DNA of 64,000 nucleotides from Clarkia xantiana subsp. parviflora (lineage: Eukaryota > Streptophyta > Magnoliopsida > Myrtales > Onagraceae), in NCBI GenBank assembly GCA_036873135.1, contig JAPTYO010000009.1:33248756-33312755 (forward strand), given 5' to 3'. The notes below the pieces were generated by a model. That model searched no databases. It was given only the letters and a program-made list of their open reading frames with translations, and had not been told where the DNA came from. Position 1 is the first letter of the stretch; each line of letters begins with the position of its first letter. Made by a program: the position numbers and the translations under genes. Positions 49,801 through 61,900 of this stretch are shown here, piece after piece.

Positions 49801-51736
49801 AATTGTCATTCTTCTATATGTTCAACGTTATGCTTTCATGAGTCTAAGTTGTCGATGATTGTGCAGACGACATCTTCTTCAGGTTTTATAATGTCTCCTG
49901 CTTACAAGTTCACTTCTTATTGTTATATTCTTTTTGTTATATAAATATGACCCTCATTGTTTGTTCTGTCATTGATAAAATGCATCGTTCATTCGTCTTC
50001 GCCCCGTTTGACAGTTGTTCGGTGAAGTCAGAATCCATCCTTATCGTCGAAGCGCCTGTCGGTTCTATCGTTGATGGCGTTGCAAACGTACAATAGTCAC
50101 AGGTTTGTAACTTTCGTCATACTCTAAAAATATGTATTATGATCTTTTGCGTCATAGAAAGACGTATTGTGAACTCTTGTAAAGAAGGGAGGTTTGTCTC
50201 CCCACTTATGGGAGTTCATGTGGGCGTCGGACACCTGTCTTCTTTGTTGATGAGCTCAAAAGTGCATGCGAATCTCAGATGACAGTTCAGTTTGCAGTAC
50301 TTGGAGAAGCCAGGTTCTCGCGCACGCCCATTTGAGCAGGCCTTCATGATTGTTTAAGTCATCATTGTTAAGGTTATATGTAGCCCGTCCACTTGTGTAG
50401 GCCCTCGCGATTTATCAAGTCATTGTTGTTGAAGTTATAGAACGGACGGTAGAACGGATTTTTTTAAAAGCACAAGCAAAATCTGATTCACCCCATTCTC
50501 ATTCACCAGACGTGAAATAGAATCAGGTGAGTCGTGTTTTGCCTGTTCATGGAAAAACCGATTCAACCGTCCCTTGCTGTATATCTTCATTTTGTACTTA
50601 TTAGGGATGTTACAAAGTTTAAATGGTTAGAGTGGCTTATAGGAAGTAACTACTTTTCATTGTCTGTATAAGTCGGAAGTTATGTCGACATAATATACTA
50701 ACGAGTTTATTTTCTACATTACCCATATGTTTTATACTTTTGTTTACTCTTGGAGAACGTTTTATGTACTCAGAGAACTTTTTCAACACCGTTACGTCAA
50801 CTGGTTTGTTGAGGTGTGTAGAAATACCAAATCATCTTTATTTTCTTATTAATTGTCAACATACCAATTTATATATAAGTCGACATAAATAATTTGGGTG
50901 CACAGTACAACTCGTCAGATGTGTTTGGATGTAGATGACATTTTATATTAAGAAGGAGATGATACTATCACTAAAGGAATACTATTTTCTAGGAAACTCA
51001 CACGATTTGTGAAGCCATAATTTATATTGACAAATGAGATACTTGTATATTCACAAGGATATCAAACACTTGGAAAACGACAACATATATGAACAGATGA
51101 TTTACCAATACGGTGATAAGATTTACCATGAAAAGAACAAAGCTGTCAGATAATTTTTCAAATCTTTCTCTGTGATATGCATGTCGTCGTTACTGAATGA
51201 ATCTATAGGGTTTATGACAGCCCAATGGTAGGGTTTTGGTGACATTTACTTTCCTCGGTGGTTTAACGGTGGAGATCAGTAATTACGGGGCGGTCGAGGG
51301 TTAAATACTCTGTAGATTGAGTCAATGCAATGGTTTAACAAAAACTACCGTGATGCCCCTTTAAATCAACAGTTGATCTCATTATGAGAGAACAACAGTT
51401 GAAAATACACGTGTTTAGACAAAGTATGTTATGCCTTTCATATTACTTGCAAATCGCAACCGAACATATGTAATTACATGAGGCCCATTGAGTTAAACAG
51501 TTTAACTCCAATAGTTTGGTTCCCATGATAATGGTGACATGAGTGTAACCAACTTATGCCAACATAGTAGTAGCTTACGTTCAGTACATGTACATAAGGT
51601 ATGTAAGCACCTCGAACAAAGCATCAACTTCATACCAAATATCAAACGGTTCGATACACGTAAAAAATAATTAAGTGGCACTACCCGTTAATTAACGCGG
51701 AAGCTACAAGAGCACAAACATACCATATATCAACGA
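46836..51736. other. Intergenic region, no supported gene
   Basis: AT-rich DNA with only short open stretches. Points seen: TCGGTCGGGAA words repeated and inverted at 47050-47165; promoter-like TATAAATATGG at about 49756; a degenerate ~60-bp tandem duplication at 50325-50445 (GTAGGCCCTCGCGATT / GCAGGCCTTCATGATT); repeated CATCGAGTTAAC (48576, 48842); and CGGTGGAG..C.GTAATT shared by 49686 and 51268. No transposon ends, tRNA or rRNA found. Confidence 0.5.
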
Positions 51737-52441
51737 CTAGTATATGTTGACAATCAGAGTACTTTCAGGAGAAACATCAAAGTGAATGTACTGGTCCTTT
51801 ACTAATTTGTCCTTGAGGTAAAAAAACCCTCCATCCTTTCTTAAACCGGAATCGCAGAGGACGTTCACGCATCGGTAGATGATTGTACCTGTGCTTAGGA
51901 GGTGCTATTTCAACCTCTATTGTCCACCTCACTCCAGCAGGATCTTCAATCTCCACTTCACTCAAGCAGTCAAGCCCATTGTAAGAGCAAATCTTTTAGG
52001 AATAGTCTGCACAGTCGATCGAAAATGTCAATACTTAAACAAAACCAGCTGAATAAACCAACACTTCCTAATCGTCTAATGAAACGCGAGATGAGATTAC
52101 ATATTGAAATTACACAGGTTGACTTGCTACTGGTTACTGTGATGTTGCACTGACGACCGCGGTTGTGTCCACCAATAACGTCACCTAAACGACTTGAGTC
52201 ATCTGATGAAACTTCTTTCTCCTCACCAGATGATCTCTTTTCCGCAGGTAGAGGTGCTTCTTTCAGCAGACCGTGTTGATTAAATACTTGAAAATTCATC
52301 AAATCTTCTTCGACCTGTTTGAAAACGATCGTATCTCCAGCCGTTAGGCAGACATCATGTGCAAATTTTTCCCAACCGTCGATGAAGGTGCAACTGGTGA
52401 TCACATTGTGAGAGTCTCGTTTCTGTTCCAACTTCACCTCC
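51737..52441 (-). pseudogene. B3-domain (REM-like) gene remnant, cut by an LTR
   Basis: Remnant of a plant B3 DNA-binding protein (transcription-factor superfamily). The first exon (52441 to about 52150) has the C-terminal half of one B3 domain: EVKLEQKRD, GWEKFAHDVCLTAGDTIVFK, then an acidic Ser/Glu linker. After an intron, the second B3 domain runs from about 51997 (IPKRFALTMGL) through EIEDPAGVRWTIEVEI and RFRFKKGW to LIVNIY and a stop at 51737. Two frameshifts break it, near 51970 and in a T7 run near 51825. The first half of the first B3 domain is missing because E3 starts at 52442; it should lie beyond the right edge of the window. Confidence 0.7.
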
Positions 52442-52804
52442 TGATGGATATACGCCCAATTTGAACCCGCTTTGATTCGGATTGTCTTATTTTGGCCACC
52501 CTACTTACGATTATAATTCGAAACTTTGACCCAAACACATTACCCACAACGAGAACGGCCCGGACGAGCAAAAAATATTCGCCCGGACCTGTCTGCTGGC
52601 CCGACCTCACTTAGGTGAGATCGGACCAGCTGGACCGATCTCATTAAGGTGGGATCGGACCAGCTGGTCTCCCCTAGGGGAGATCGGTCCGACTGGACCG
52701 ATCTCAAGACCTAGGGGTCGAATTTTTCATCCGACCCCTAAGGTCCCGAGACTTAGTCATTTTCACCGACCTCTCCATGCTTTTAAGGGCTTAATCCCTT
52801 TGTT
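52442..52804 (+). repeat. E3: 5' part of an E-family LTR inserted in the B3 gene
   Basis: Starts TGATGGATATACGCCC like the E1 LTR and carries divergent palindromic units (CTCCCCTAGGGGAGATCGG near 52670). It stops at a D-family LTR end, so the remainder of the LTR is displaced to the right. Confidence 0.7.
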
Positions 52805-53963
52805 TATAAATGGATAAGACTTCATTGATTAACTAGGTATTACAATGCAGGAGATACAATATATATAGACACAAAACAAGGTCTACCAACTAGGATTAGA
52901 AACTAAGTACAAAGAAGGGTGCATAGTATGGTGCATACACCATGTCATGCGTGTATGCGCCATCTTAATATAATGTTACAAGATGTAATGCACCATGGCA
53001 TCATATATACTTCTATATTCTCCCATCCTTTTCTTCTTCTTCTTTCCTTTCTTGGAAGACATCTTTGATTCCATATAGCCTTAACAAGGCTAAGTGTTGC
53101 TTCTTCATCAAAGCCTTAATCACTTGATCCTTGGAAGAAACATAGTGAACACCAATCATCCATGAATTGATGTGGTGTCTTGTAAAGTGGCAATCCAATT
53201 CAATGTGCTTTGTACGCTCATGAAACATTGGATTCTTTGCAATCTTGACAGCTGCTTCACTATCTGTGTGTATAGGAATTGGAAAGCTTACTTGCAAACC
53301 AAGTTCCTTAAGGATTCTGCTTACCCAAAGTGCTTCTTGAATTGCAACTCTTAGGCACCTATATTCAGCCTCAACACTTGATAGTGAAATGGTGTCTTGT
53401 TTCTTGACCTTCCAACCTATCATAGCTGCCCCAAGCTTCACACAACAGGCACTCACCGATTTTCTATTAAAAGGACAAGCAGCCCAATCAGAATCACAAA
53501 ACAAACTCAACTTGAGGTTGTTGTTGGAAGGATAGATCAAACCTTGCCCTGGGGTGCCCTTGATGTACTTGATCACTCTTAAGGCAGCATCATATTGTGA
53601 CTTCTTGGGCTTGTCAACATATTGACTAAGTCTTTGAGCTGAAAAGCTAATATCTGACCTTGTCATGGTAAGATATAGTAGCTCACCAATCAACCTTCTA
53701 TAAGAAGTGGCATCCTCCAAAAGAACATCATCAGTGTTGGAGTTGGTTGCCTTGTCATACTCATATGTAGTGAGTTTGACATTGACCTCCTTTGGAGTTT
53801 CAGTAGGCCTAGCAGCCCCAAGGCCAACATCTTCAATGAGCTCCATGGCATACTTCCTTTGATTAATCACAACTCTCTGGTTAGACCTTGCAATCTCCAA
53901 ACCTAAAAAATATCTCAAGTCTCCCAAGTCCTTCAATTTGAAATGTGTTTGTAGAGTACACTT
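52805..53963 (-). mobile_element. D': 3' part of a D-family copia element
   Basis: Reading on the - strand: RT C-terminal part (THFKLKDLGDLRYFLGLEIA at about 53945), RNase H (SSVEAEYRCLRVA, HTDSEAAVKIAKNP), a Glu/Lys-rich tail, then a 213-bp LTR (53017-52805) starting TATAGAAG and ending TTTATA. It retains the WMIGV tryptophan that is a stop in D. The pol 5' part is cut at 53963 by the E1 5' LTR. Confidence 0.85.
53013..53963 (-). pseudogene. RT C-terminus and RNase H of D'
   Basis: One open frame of over 300 codons, better preserved than the same region of D (no internal stop), but lacking everything N-terminal of the RT palm C-terminal region. It ends after EEEEKDGRI with a stop (53015-53013), 3 bases inside the LTR, as in D. 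Confidence 0.85.
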
Positions 53964-54144
53964 TGATGGATATACGCCCAATTTGAACCCGTTGACTTCC
54001 GAATCGCTTTATTTTTATCACCCCGTTAATGATTGTAAATCGAAACTTCAACCCGAACCCTTCGCGAAAACACCAACGGCTCGGACGAGGCCGAAGCGCT
54101 CGTCCGGCCGAGTCAGACTCGCCTAGGTGAGGTTGGGTGGCCAC

Positions 54145-54309
54145 ACCCGACCTCCCCTAGGGGAGATCGGGTCAGCCAACCCGATCTCCCCTAGGGGAGA
54201 TCGGGTCAGCCAACCCGATCTCTCCTAGGAGAGATCGGGTCGGCCAACCCGATCTCCCCTAGGGGGGATGGGGTTGGCCAACCCCATCCTCCCTAGGAGG
54301 GGTTGGGTG
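54145..54309. repeat. Palindromic 34-bp array in E1 5' LTR (five units)
   Basis: Each unit is a palindrome such as GATCTCTCCTAGGAGAGATC joined by GGGTCGGCCAACCC-like spacers that are themselves nearly palindromic. It lies upstream of the TATA box, in U3. Confidence 0.9.
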
Positions 54310-54505
54310 CCCTCACCCAACCCCTACCCTTGGGGGTCGGATTTCCCTTCCCCCCAAGGGTCCCGGCACCATTTTTGGACTCCCACACTCGGTTTACTCT
54401 GCCTACCTTCTCCGTATCCTAAGGTCCTAATTACGTGTTTAAAGGTTAATTAACTGTGTTTAAAGGTTAACGATGTCATTAAGCCACCTTAATGACACCG
54501 TTGCC

Positions 54506-54513
54506 TATAAATA
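54506..54513 (+). promoter_or_regulatory. TATA box of the E1 5' LTR
   Basis: TATAAATA after CCGTTGCC. The same box is at 63643-63650 in the 3' LTR and as TATATATA at 43902 in E2. It marks the probable U3/R start about 30 bases downstream. Confidence 0.7.
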
Positions 54514-54981
54514 CCCCACCTCCACAATTCATTTAGACATCTTGGCAAGTTGCACAATTTTGCTCTGACATCTCTCTAGCTTTATCTCTCTAAAACCGTA
54601 CTGACTTAGGCATCGGAGAGGGTTCATCAGGCACCACCCCCCCCCCCCCCCCCCTCTGTGCCTGGTATTGCCCCTCTTGCAGGGTGGCAAGGAGAAGAGA
54701 ACCAAGGAAGCAGAAGAGCATAGAGCAGTAGGACAAGCCCCAGGGGTAAGAAGTACAAGCCTCAGGAGGTCAGAAGGAGAGAAGGAAAGGAGGTCAGAAG
54801 GAGAGAAGGAAAGGAGGTCAGAAAGAGAGTATAAAGGCAGGGATCAGAACGACTACCCCAAGGGAGTATAAGGGCATTGATCAGAATGACTAGTCCTAGG
54901 AGCACTGAACCCGACATTTCATCAGTGGGAGATAAATTCTAGATTGACGACCCGTTGACCTAGACTTTATAACCTAACACT

Positions 54982-54997
54982 TGGCGCCGTCTGTGGG
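54982..54997 (+). other. Primer-binding site of E1
   Basis: TGGCGCCGTCTGTGGG two bases after the LTR, identical to the element B site. Confidence 0.85.
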
Positions 54998-55030
54998 CTT
55001 CGAACAGAAAGCCTGGCAATAACAAGAGCG

Positions 55031-55800
55031 ATGACGAACAGCTTAGTATCTAGGCATCACCGCCCACCTGGGGGCAATAGGCGAGGGAGACAGCCTATAC
55101 CTCCAGCAAGGCAGCCTAACCCAGAGAAATAGCCTGCACACCAGAGCCTCAGGTAGCCCCACAGGCACCCCAGCCTAACAAGCAGGGAGGAGGCTTCCAC
55201 AGCTCCAACTCCATTGACTAGGAAGCCACAGGGACAGGGGGCAACAAGGAGTGCCATCCCAATACACGGCACCTCCACAGGGGCACTACTATGAGGCACA
55301 ACTTCAAGGGTATCCATATGGAATACTAACTCAAAGGAACGACAATCGTGCCCACACAACCAACATAAGACCCGCATACTCACAAGGAGCACAGACAGTG
55401 ACTCTGAGGTTGATGAACGCATTGGATGAGCTGCTAGCTCATATAGAGACTCTGAGGAACAGGCAGAGAAGGCAACACCAGCAGGAAGGAGAAGAAGCTC
55501 ATGAAGAGGAGCAAATTCCAACGTAAGAACGCCACTCGCACCCTCGAACAGGGCAACGAGGAGAACAAAGGAGAGACAACCAAAGGCCACCCCCAGGGGG
55601 AAGGCAGCAGTCTGTGCCTCCAAGGCAGCAACAGACACAGTAGGATGTCAGGGCATACACCCCTCTAGGGGCAGATAGACAGGTAAGACCTCCAAGGAGG
55701 CATGGATTCAACCAAGTACCCCAACAGGGACATACACCGCATCAAGGGAGGACATACACGCCAGACCAACAAGGATATAGGAGTTCCAACATCCACCCTG
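55031..55800 (+). pseudogene. gag remnant of E1
   Basis: An ATG at 55031 follows the primer site. The first part is Pro/Gln/Arg-rich with stops (for example near 55129). 55251-55526 is open for 91 codons (NALDELLAHIETLRNRQRR, a helical gag N-terminal type) and then decays with Gln/Gly/Pro-rich codons. No intact capsid domain is seen; sequence to about 56900 is low-information and stop-rich. Confidence 0.5.
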
Positions 55801-56952
55801 GCAATGTACACATACAGTCCGTATCACTACAGACATGACTAAGGGACATATCAAGGAAAGCTAAAAGAGAGGGACATAGTCCCAACAACACAACAAGGCA
55901 ACCACCTACCCATGATACAGCACGACAGGTCCAAACCCCTCATGCATTACAAACCTTGGCACACATCCCCCTAGGACAGGGGAGCAGTGGAAAAGACAAG
56001 AATTTGAAAAGGGGACTCATAGAGTACCACACCATGTTAGTACATAGCTACTACAATGGGAAGTCTCATGGAGAGACATAGTGAAGTGAGATCACACATA
56101 GCATACATGAAGGATACACCTCCACCTAGTCCGCCTTGCAAGGATGCGACCTTATATTCCTCAAGTGGAAGGAATACACACAGACTACTGGAGGAACACA
56201 GCTACATTACCAAGGAAGCAAGGGGTATCAACACCCCACACTCATATCCTTCTCATATCCTCTTATTTAATTTAACTGCATAACAAGTCAACTCCCTAAA
56301 AGGAGTATATTTTGATACTTGATATCAACATGTTTTCCAAGAAAGACCATACCGGACGCCTTCGGGCTCCGTGGTATATATATACACAGGTGGACCACTA
56401 GAAGAATACGTAAAAGGCCATCACCAATCAAGAGATGCACAAGCAACAGATTCCTCAATCCCAAAGAACACCTATAAGGTCAAGTTTCTGGGAAAGATCA
56501 CAAGATGGAAGGCTCACTTAGAAAAATAAGTTGAGCACCCCCAACATCCTATAGAGGAACTACCATGAAGGTCACAAAAGATTACCCCCACCATAACCTT
56601 CCACTAAGCATCCTAGGGCCAAGTCCGTCAAAGGATCCCATCGGGCATTGGTATGCAAGGGGGGCACCAGTTACAACATGCCCTCCCCACAAGCGCCCAT
56701 TAGCATAAGAGGGGGTAGCCGCGAACACATCCCTCCAAAAATGGAGGAAACCATATCACATGGGCAACGCCCACCATCAGAAGCAAACACCTCCAGCGGA
56801 TCTTTATGATTTCATAAAACAGCCATGAGATACAACTACACTTAGAAAGCTCATCCCAGGTAATGGAATACACTTCCATCAAAAACGCTCAAGGACACCA
56901 AACCTAGCAAAGGAAGAATGGCGACACCATCATCAAGCTTTTAAAAAGGGAT

Positions 56953-57180
56953 ATGGAAAAAATAGTATTTCCACACAATGATATATTAGTCATAAGAGAG
57001 GGAATCACCAACTTTGACATGAAGAGAACCATAGTGCATGAAGGGAGTCCGTCAGACATCTCCCATGACCAACCATTGATGATACTAGAGAAAAGTCAGG
57101 CATACCTAATACCAAAGGACCCCCTACTAGTAAAGGTGGTCAGAACATCAACACACCCATTAGGGACACGGCACTGCAAA
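56953..57180 (+). pseudogene. Aspartic protease remnant of E1
   Basis: FPHNDILVIREGITNFDMKR followed by TIVHEGSPSDI lines up with NPHDDALVITMDITDFNVRR and LVDGGSSTDI of element A. The catalytic Asp of the DGGSS motif is His here, and Gly is Glu, so it would be inactive. Only the active-site region is recognisable. Confidence 0.6.
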
Positions 57181-58995
57181 TGAACCAGGAACAAGGATGG
57201 AACACATATCCTTGCAAATATCCTTACAAGTATCCTTACAAGTATCCTTGCATTTATTCTTGCAAAAATAAACTCCGTAGATAAAGAGGTTATCTAATAG
57301 ATGACTATGTCTCTGTTCTCAAACTATGATCCTAACCCGGAGATCCTTGGACTCCGCACTATATATGTAATGAATAACATGTTCATCAGAGATAGGTACA
57401 CGAAGATTCAAGACAACGCCATAAAGATTAAGGCGCATACCTCTACCAAGTACGACACATTGGAGTGTTCACAAACACTCCTTCGCCATCTCACAAGAAA
57501 GGAAGGCAACCAAGGATACAAGTCCTAATAGAATAAACATCGGTAGAAAATCCTGTCATTGAAGTCATGCACCAAGAGAGAAACTCTAAAGATGCAAGAT
57601 TAGCAAAAGAGATAGTGCAACAACTAGAGTATGAAAAAGGAGATACATCTCCTATCAAGAGCCTTAGGGCAGGATAATAGTTCTGCAAGATCAACCAAAG
57701 AAGAAGTCTAAAGCTTGGGGAGTAAGGTTTCAAGATCGACCCTCACACTAGACGCACATCCCGATCAACCACCTTGTCTGCAAATGATAAGACATTTTGA
57801 CTCTGGCATCCCATCAAGAGGAGAACCCCGATAAAAGGGACACTAGAACAATATCCCGCCTTTAAGGCCATACGCCGAATACATGGTGAATGAAGGATAT
57901 GACAAAATGAAAAAGGAGGGACTTGTCAGCCCAACACACCTCAAACACGTATACGTACGCAATACAAATGCAGTCTCTAATGAAGTTATCCAACAAGAAA
58001 TAGCCAATACGGAGGCAAGCCCATGGAAAATCATGGAGCATCACTTGCAAACCTAAAGGAAAACATCCTTTTTAGGTTCAAGTCCTAATTCAAAGGAAGT
58101 CTATAATCAAGATTCAAGGTGGGAGGAGCATGACCAATGTGACACTCCCTAAAGGCATTGAAGAATACTCTAAGGTAAAGGAAAAGGCAAAGCACACTAA
58201 GTGCCACAACACTCCAAGATTATCACAGCCCGGTCAGACCCCCCCCCATGCACGAGCTAAGAGCATGGACCAGATTGACTAGTCTGAAACACACCTATGA
58301 GATTAACAACTCAAGACGCCATTCTATGAGAGAGCTTTTCAACCTAAAGCACAAGGAAAGGGGGGAAAGAATTTACAAGCACCCCCAGGATACAGACACT
58401 GCCGCATCCTGGTTATCAAGAGAATGAAAATCACCCCCACCCACCCAAAGCAAAAGCTCTCCACCCAATCCCTAAAGATACATCCGACAAAGGCATTATC
58501 CAAACCATGCCTATGACTGAAGCAAGCAAGCATGAGAAAGAGTAAATCCTACAAGGGACACTCATCGCATTCAAACAAGCAGACAAGGAGCCCCGAGCAT
58601 AAGGGGTACCCAACCAAGAAAATGAACGAGAGGCCTTCAACGACCAAATATGAAAAGCGGTGTGACCACCAAGCAACTTGGGGGGCACCAAACGAATAAG
58701 TGCCTGGTAGTCCACCTAAGTGTAAAAGAAAAGATTAGAGGCAGAAGATCACAAGAACATGCAATACCACTTTTCCTAGAAGAGGTCACATAAGAGGAAA
58801 ACATCATCAACTCCCTATACGAACTCGTCCTAAGTTGGCAACACACAAACATCGCCCTCGAGAGGTGATCTCCCACATTGAAGGAAAAGCGTGGTAGCAT
58901 GTAATATCATAGAAGGAAAAGTCAAGTAAAGACTCGAAAAGCATACCAAAGACGCACCCTACATGAGAAAGGACACAAGATAAGGTAACATTACG
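57181..58995. other. E1 interior without recognisable domain
   Basis: A 12-bp TATCCTTACAAG-like repeat at 57204-57265, then AC/AG-rich sequence with many stops in all frames. I found no YVDD, DDE or RNase H motif. A small C run is at about 58240-58248. Confidence 0.5.
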
Positions 58996-59850
58996 AGCCC
59001 TCCGGGAGCCAATCCCGCGAACACATTCGACGCCCCCAAGAGCGTATCTTGAGAGTAGTTCTAAAACTACGAACCCTGTGCCCTCCGGGAGCCTATCCCG
59101 CGAACAGATTCGACGCCCCCAAGAGCGTATCTTGAGAGTAGTTTTTATACTACGACCTTCGACGCCCCCAAGAGCGTATCTTGAGAGTAGTGTTCATACT
59201 ACAACCTTCGACGCCCCCAAGAGCGTATCTTGAGAGTAGTTATTACACTACGACCTTCGACGCACCAAGAGCGTATCTTGAGAGTGGTTTCCAAAAACTA
59301 CGAACTTCGACGCCCCCAGGAGCGTATCTTGAGAGTAGTGTTCATACTACGACCTTCGACGCCCCCAAGAGCGTATCTTGAGAGTAGTTATTACACTACG
59401 AACTTCGACGCACCAAGAGCGTATCTTGAGAGTGGTTTCCAAAAACTACGAATTCGACGCCCCCAGGAGCGTATCTTGAGGTAGATTTGCAACCTACCAG
59501 ATTCGACGCCCCCAAGAGCGTATCTTGAGGTAGAAAAAACACTACCAGTTCGACGCCCCCAAGAGCGTATCTTGAGGTAGATTTCAAACTACCAGTTCGA
59601 CGCCCACCAGGAGCGTATCTTTGGTCTAACCTGAGCCCTCCGGGAGCCTATCCTGTGAAACGTTAAGTGCCGTCCGAGAGCCTGTCTCGTGAACAGATTT
59701 CGACGCCCACCAGGAGCGTATCTTTGGTCTAACCTGAGCACTCCGGGAGCCTATCCTGTGAAACGTTAAGTGCCGTCCGAGAGCCTGTCTCGTGAACAGA
59801 TTTCAACGCCCACCAAGAGCGTATCTTTGGTCTAACAGTACAACGTATAC
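58996..59850. repeat. Tandem array, 49-bp core unit (E1)
   Basis: CGACGCCCCCAAGAGCGTATC recurs (cores at 59029, 59111, 59160, 59209, 59258 and on), usually 49 bp apart, with the next phrase TTGAGAGTAGT. Longer higher-order units contain CCTCCGGGAGCCTATCC, at both array ends (58999, 59080, 59635, 59738). Confidence 0.92.
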
Positions 59851-60485
59851 CATGTAAGGGGTATCAGAAGAGATCATCACACCATGCTCAGAAGGATACC
59901 ATGAGAAAGAAATTTCTAAGCAAAGTAAAGTTGTATAAAGAACACATAATGTTTTTTCTTGATGAAATAGCAGGTATGATGTGAAGGAAAGCACAAAAGA
60001 AAGATAAAGAAAGGAAAGCATATTCAAAGGAGAAGTCCATGACCAAAGGATCATATACAGAAGCACAAGAGGTTATCATGAAAAGTAACGAGTTATCCTA
60101 CCACCCATATCACAAGTCAAGAGAAGTATCTCAAAGGAACCCAACACCACCAAGAAGGATAGCAAAGACATGAAATCCGAAGGTCAAAGCTCTCAAAATA
60201 AGCTCGACCCATCAAGAAGAGAATTGTCTTACAAGCCACACAAATCAACCTCCGACAAGTGTTATTGTCATGCATGTCGCCCTCGCGTGACCTATGCTCG
60301 TATCAGACTTGAACATCGTCAAGCACAACTCATGAAGGAGACATCTAAAGAGCATAAATGATACAACATCCGACAAGACGAGACATCGGGACCTAACCCA
60401 ACAAACATAGCCTACACAAAAGGCAACTATAGCAATGAAGGCTCTCCAATGAGAAAGGAATACTAAAGCACAACTCCAAACATCG

Positions 60486-60712
60486 TGATGTGGCTATCAT
60501 GTCCACATACACTGAAGTTGCTATCATGTCCACACACCTTGAAGTGGCTATCATGTCCACATACCTTGAGGTGGCTATCATGTCCACATACCTTGAAGTG
60601 GCTATCATGTCCACATACCCTGAACTGGCTATCATGTCCACACACTACAGAAGGGCTATCACTCCGACACATCACGAAGTGGCTATCACGTCCACATACC
60701 CCGAAGTGATTA
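60486..60712. repeat. 27-bp minisatellite (E1), about 8 units
   Basis: GAAGTGGCTATCATGTCCAC-type units at 60513, 60540, 60567 and on. The period is a multiple of 3, so both strands stay open over the array. Confidence 0.92.
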
Positions 60713-61259
60713 TCATGGCAGCACATCATAAAACATCTGTCAAAGACATCAATTGTAAAGACACCATCCCGACCACGAACATCAAAAGGCTACGCCTAGC
60801 CCTAGGAGGAGGTTCAAGAAAAAGGGAAAAACAACACCCTTCGTACGCTCATCAAAGGTAGGCACTTATATTTCAACCCACTGGGTGATACTAGGAAGGA
60901 GACGTCCTCATTATGAAGACAACCTCCATATCTCACGAAATCAACCATGAAGCAAAGAATCACGACAAGCACTATTGAGGGCATATAACAAAACGATCCC
61001 CACAACGATCACAACTACGATACTAGTAGAGGCTAACTCAAGAGCAGTCTCCACCAAACTCCAAAGCAAGAATTCGCTATCTTAATCAGAGCCATGGCAA
61101 GAGAAAGGAACCTCAATGAAAGGTGATGATCACACACATCACCAAAAGAAAAATCTTCAACGCAGGGGTTAATAACATAACCCATAGGAAAGACAAAAAC
61201 ACCTTCAAAAGTCGTCAAATATACATGAAGATGAAATAAACTTGAGACTCGGCCCCTCG

Positions 61260-61900
61260 GCTGGGGGGCAGGGGATATAGAAGAGACATCAAGACCTATG
61301 ATCACCCCATCGCCAGCAACAGGTTGTTTCCCTTTGTCAAGCAAAGAGGGCGCCTCTTCAACCACTACCTCCTTATCATGAGAGGGAGTCAGCAAAGGGG
61401 CACTGGAAGGAGAGCCTCTCGCGGTTTCCTTCTCCTTGGCAGCCGAGGGCCCGACCTCAGAGTCAGGTTTTCGCGCCTTGGATTTAGATTGACTTGAACT
61501 CTCACCCACCACAAGAATTATTCGGTAACCAGGGAAGAACGCTCTAACAACAAGAAGGAAGCAGCATGAGAACAATCATAAGTATATCACAAAGAAAAAA
61601 GAAGGGAAAAAGAACATACTGGAAACATTAGCAGCCACCCCTGACTTAGAAAATTTCTTGGCCTGATAAGCAGAACTAGAGGGTTCTTCCCTCTCATCTG
61701 ATTCAACGGTACGCTCTGCCTACACCTTGTATGTTTCTCCATGAAATCAACCTACAAGGGGTCATACGAGTCCCTGCCTCATACGAGTTCACCTCGGACA
61801 CCCAAGACACAGGACGGTCAGATTTGGTCTGACTACCTTGGAGAACGATCTTCAAGGTCTCCCTGTCTGAAGAAGAAAGCTTCCCAAAAGTGAGTTATCT
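61260..61900 (-). pseudogene. Antisense aORF remnant of E1
   Basis: Reading on the - strand: an open stretch 61898-61710 (SSSDRETLKIVL, RPVSWVSEVNSYE), then ERTVESDEREEPSSSAYQAK ending near 61621 at GTATGT, a good donor. After an intron there is a Ser/Lys/Glu-rich linker at about 61515-61270 (SQSKSKARKPDSEVGPSAAK). The composition and opposite orientation next to the 3' LTR match the aORF linker of elements A and B. The Transposase_28-like domain itself is not recognised, and exon joins are tentative. Confidence 0.5.

Larger units (their letters stand above)
53964..54979 (+). repeat. 5' LTR of E1 (1016 bp)
   Basis: TGATGG...CTAACA. Contains five palindromic 34-bp units (54145-54309), TATAAATA at 54506-54513, a C run at about 54636-54653 and a ~24-bp purine array (GGTCAGAAGGAGAGAAGGAA, about 54767-54825). 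Confidence 0.9.

Noticed and set aside
49756..49860. Promoter-like TATA box with short open frame
   Set aside because: The downstream frame is very short, with no splice-supported continuation or recognisable domain.
55057..55638. 193-codon open frame on the - strand
   Set aside because: Opposite the gag remnant of E1; Leu/Ser/Pro composition mirrors the Gln/Arg/Gly-rich gag codons.
58996..59850. CRISPR-like array
   Set aside because: No constant repeat with unique spacers; it is a plain tandem array in a plant retrotransposon.
60463..60861. Repeat proteins on both strands
   Set aside because: Produced by a 27-bp minisatellite; no start or context for a gene.
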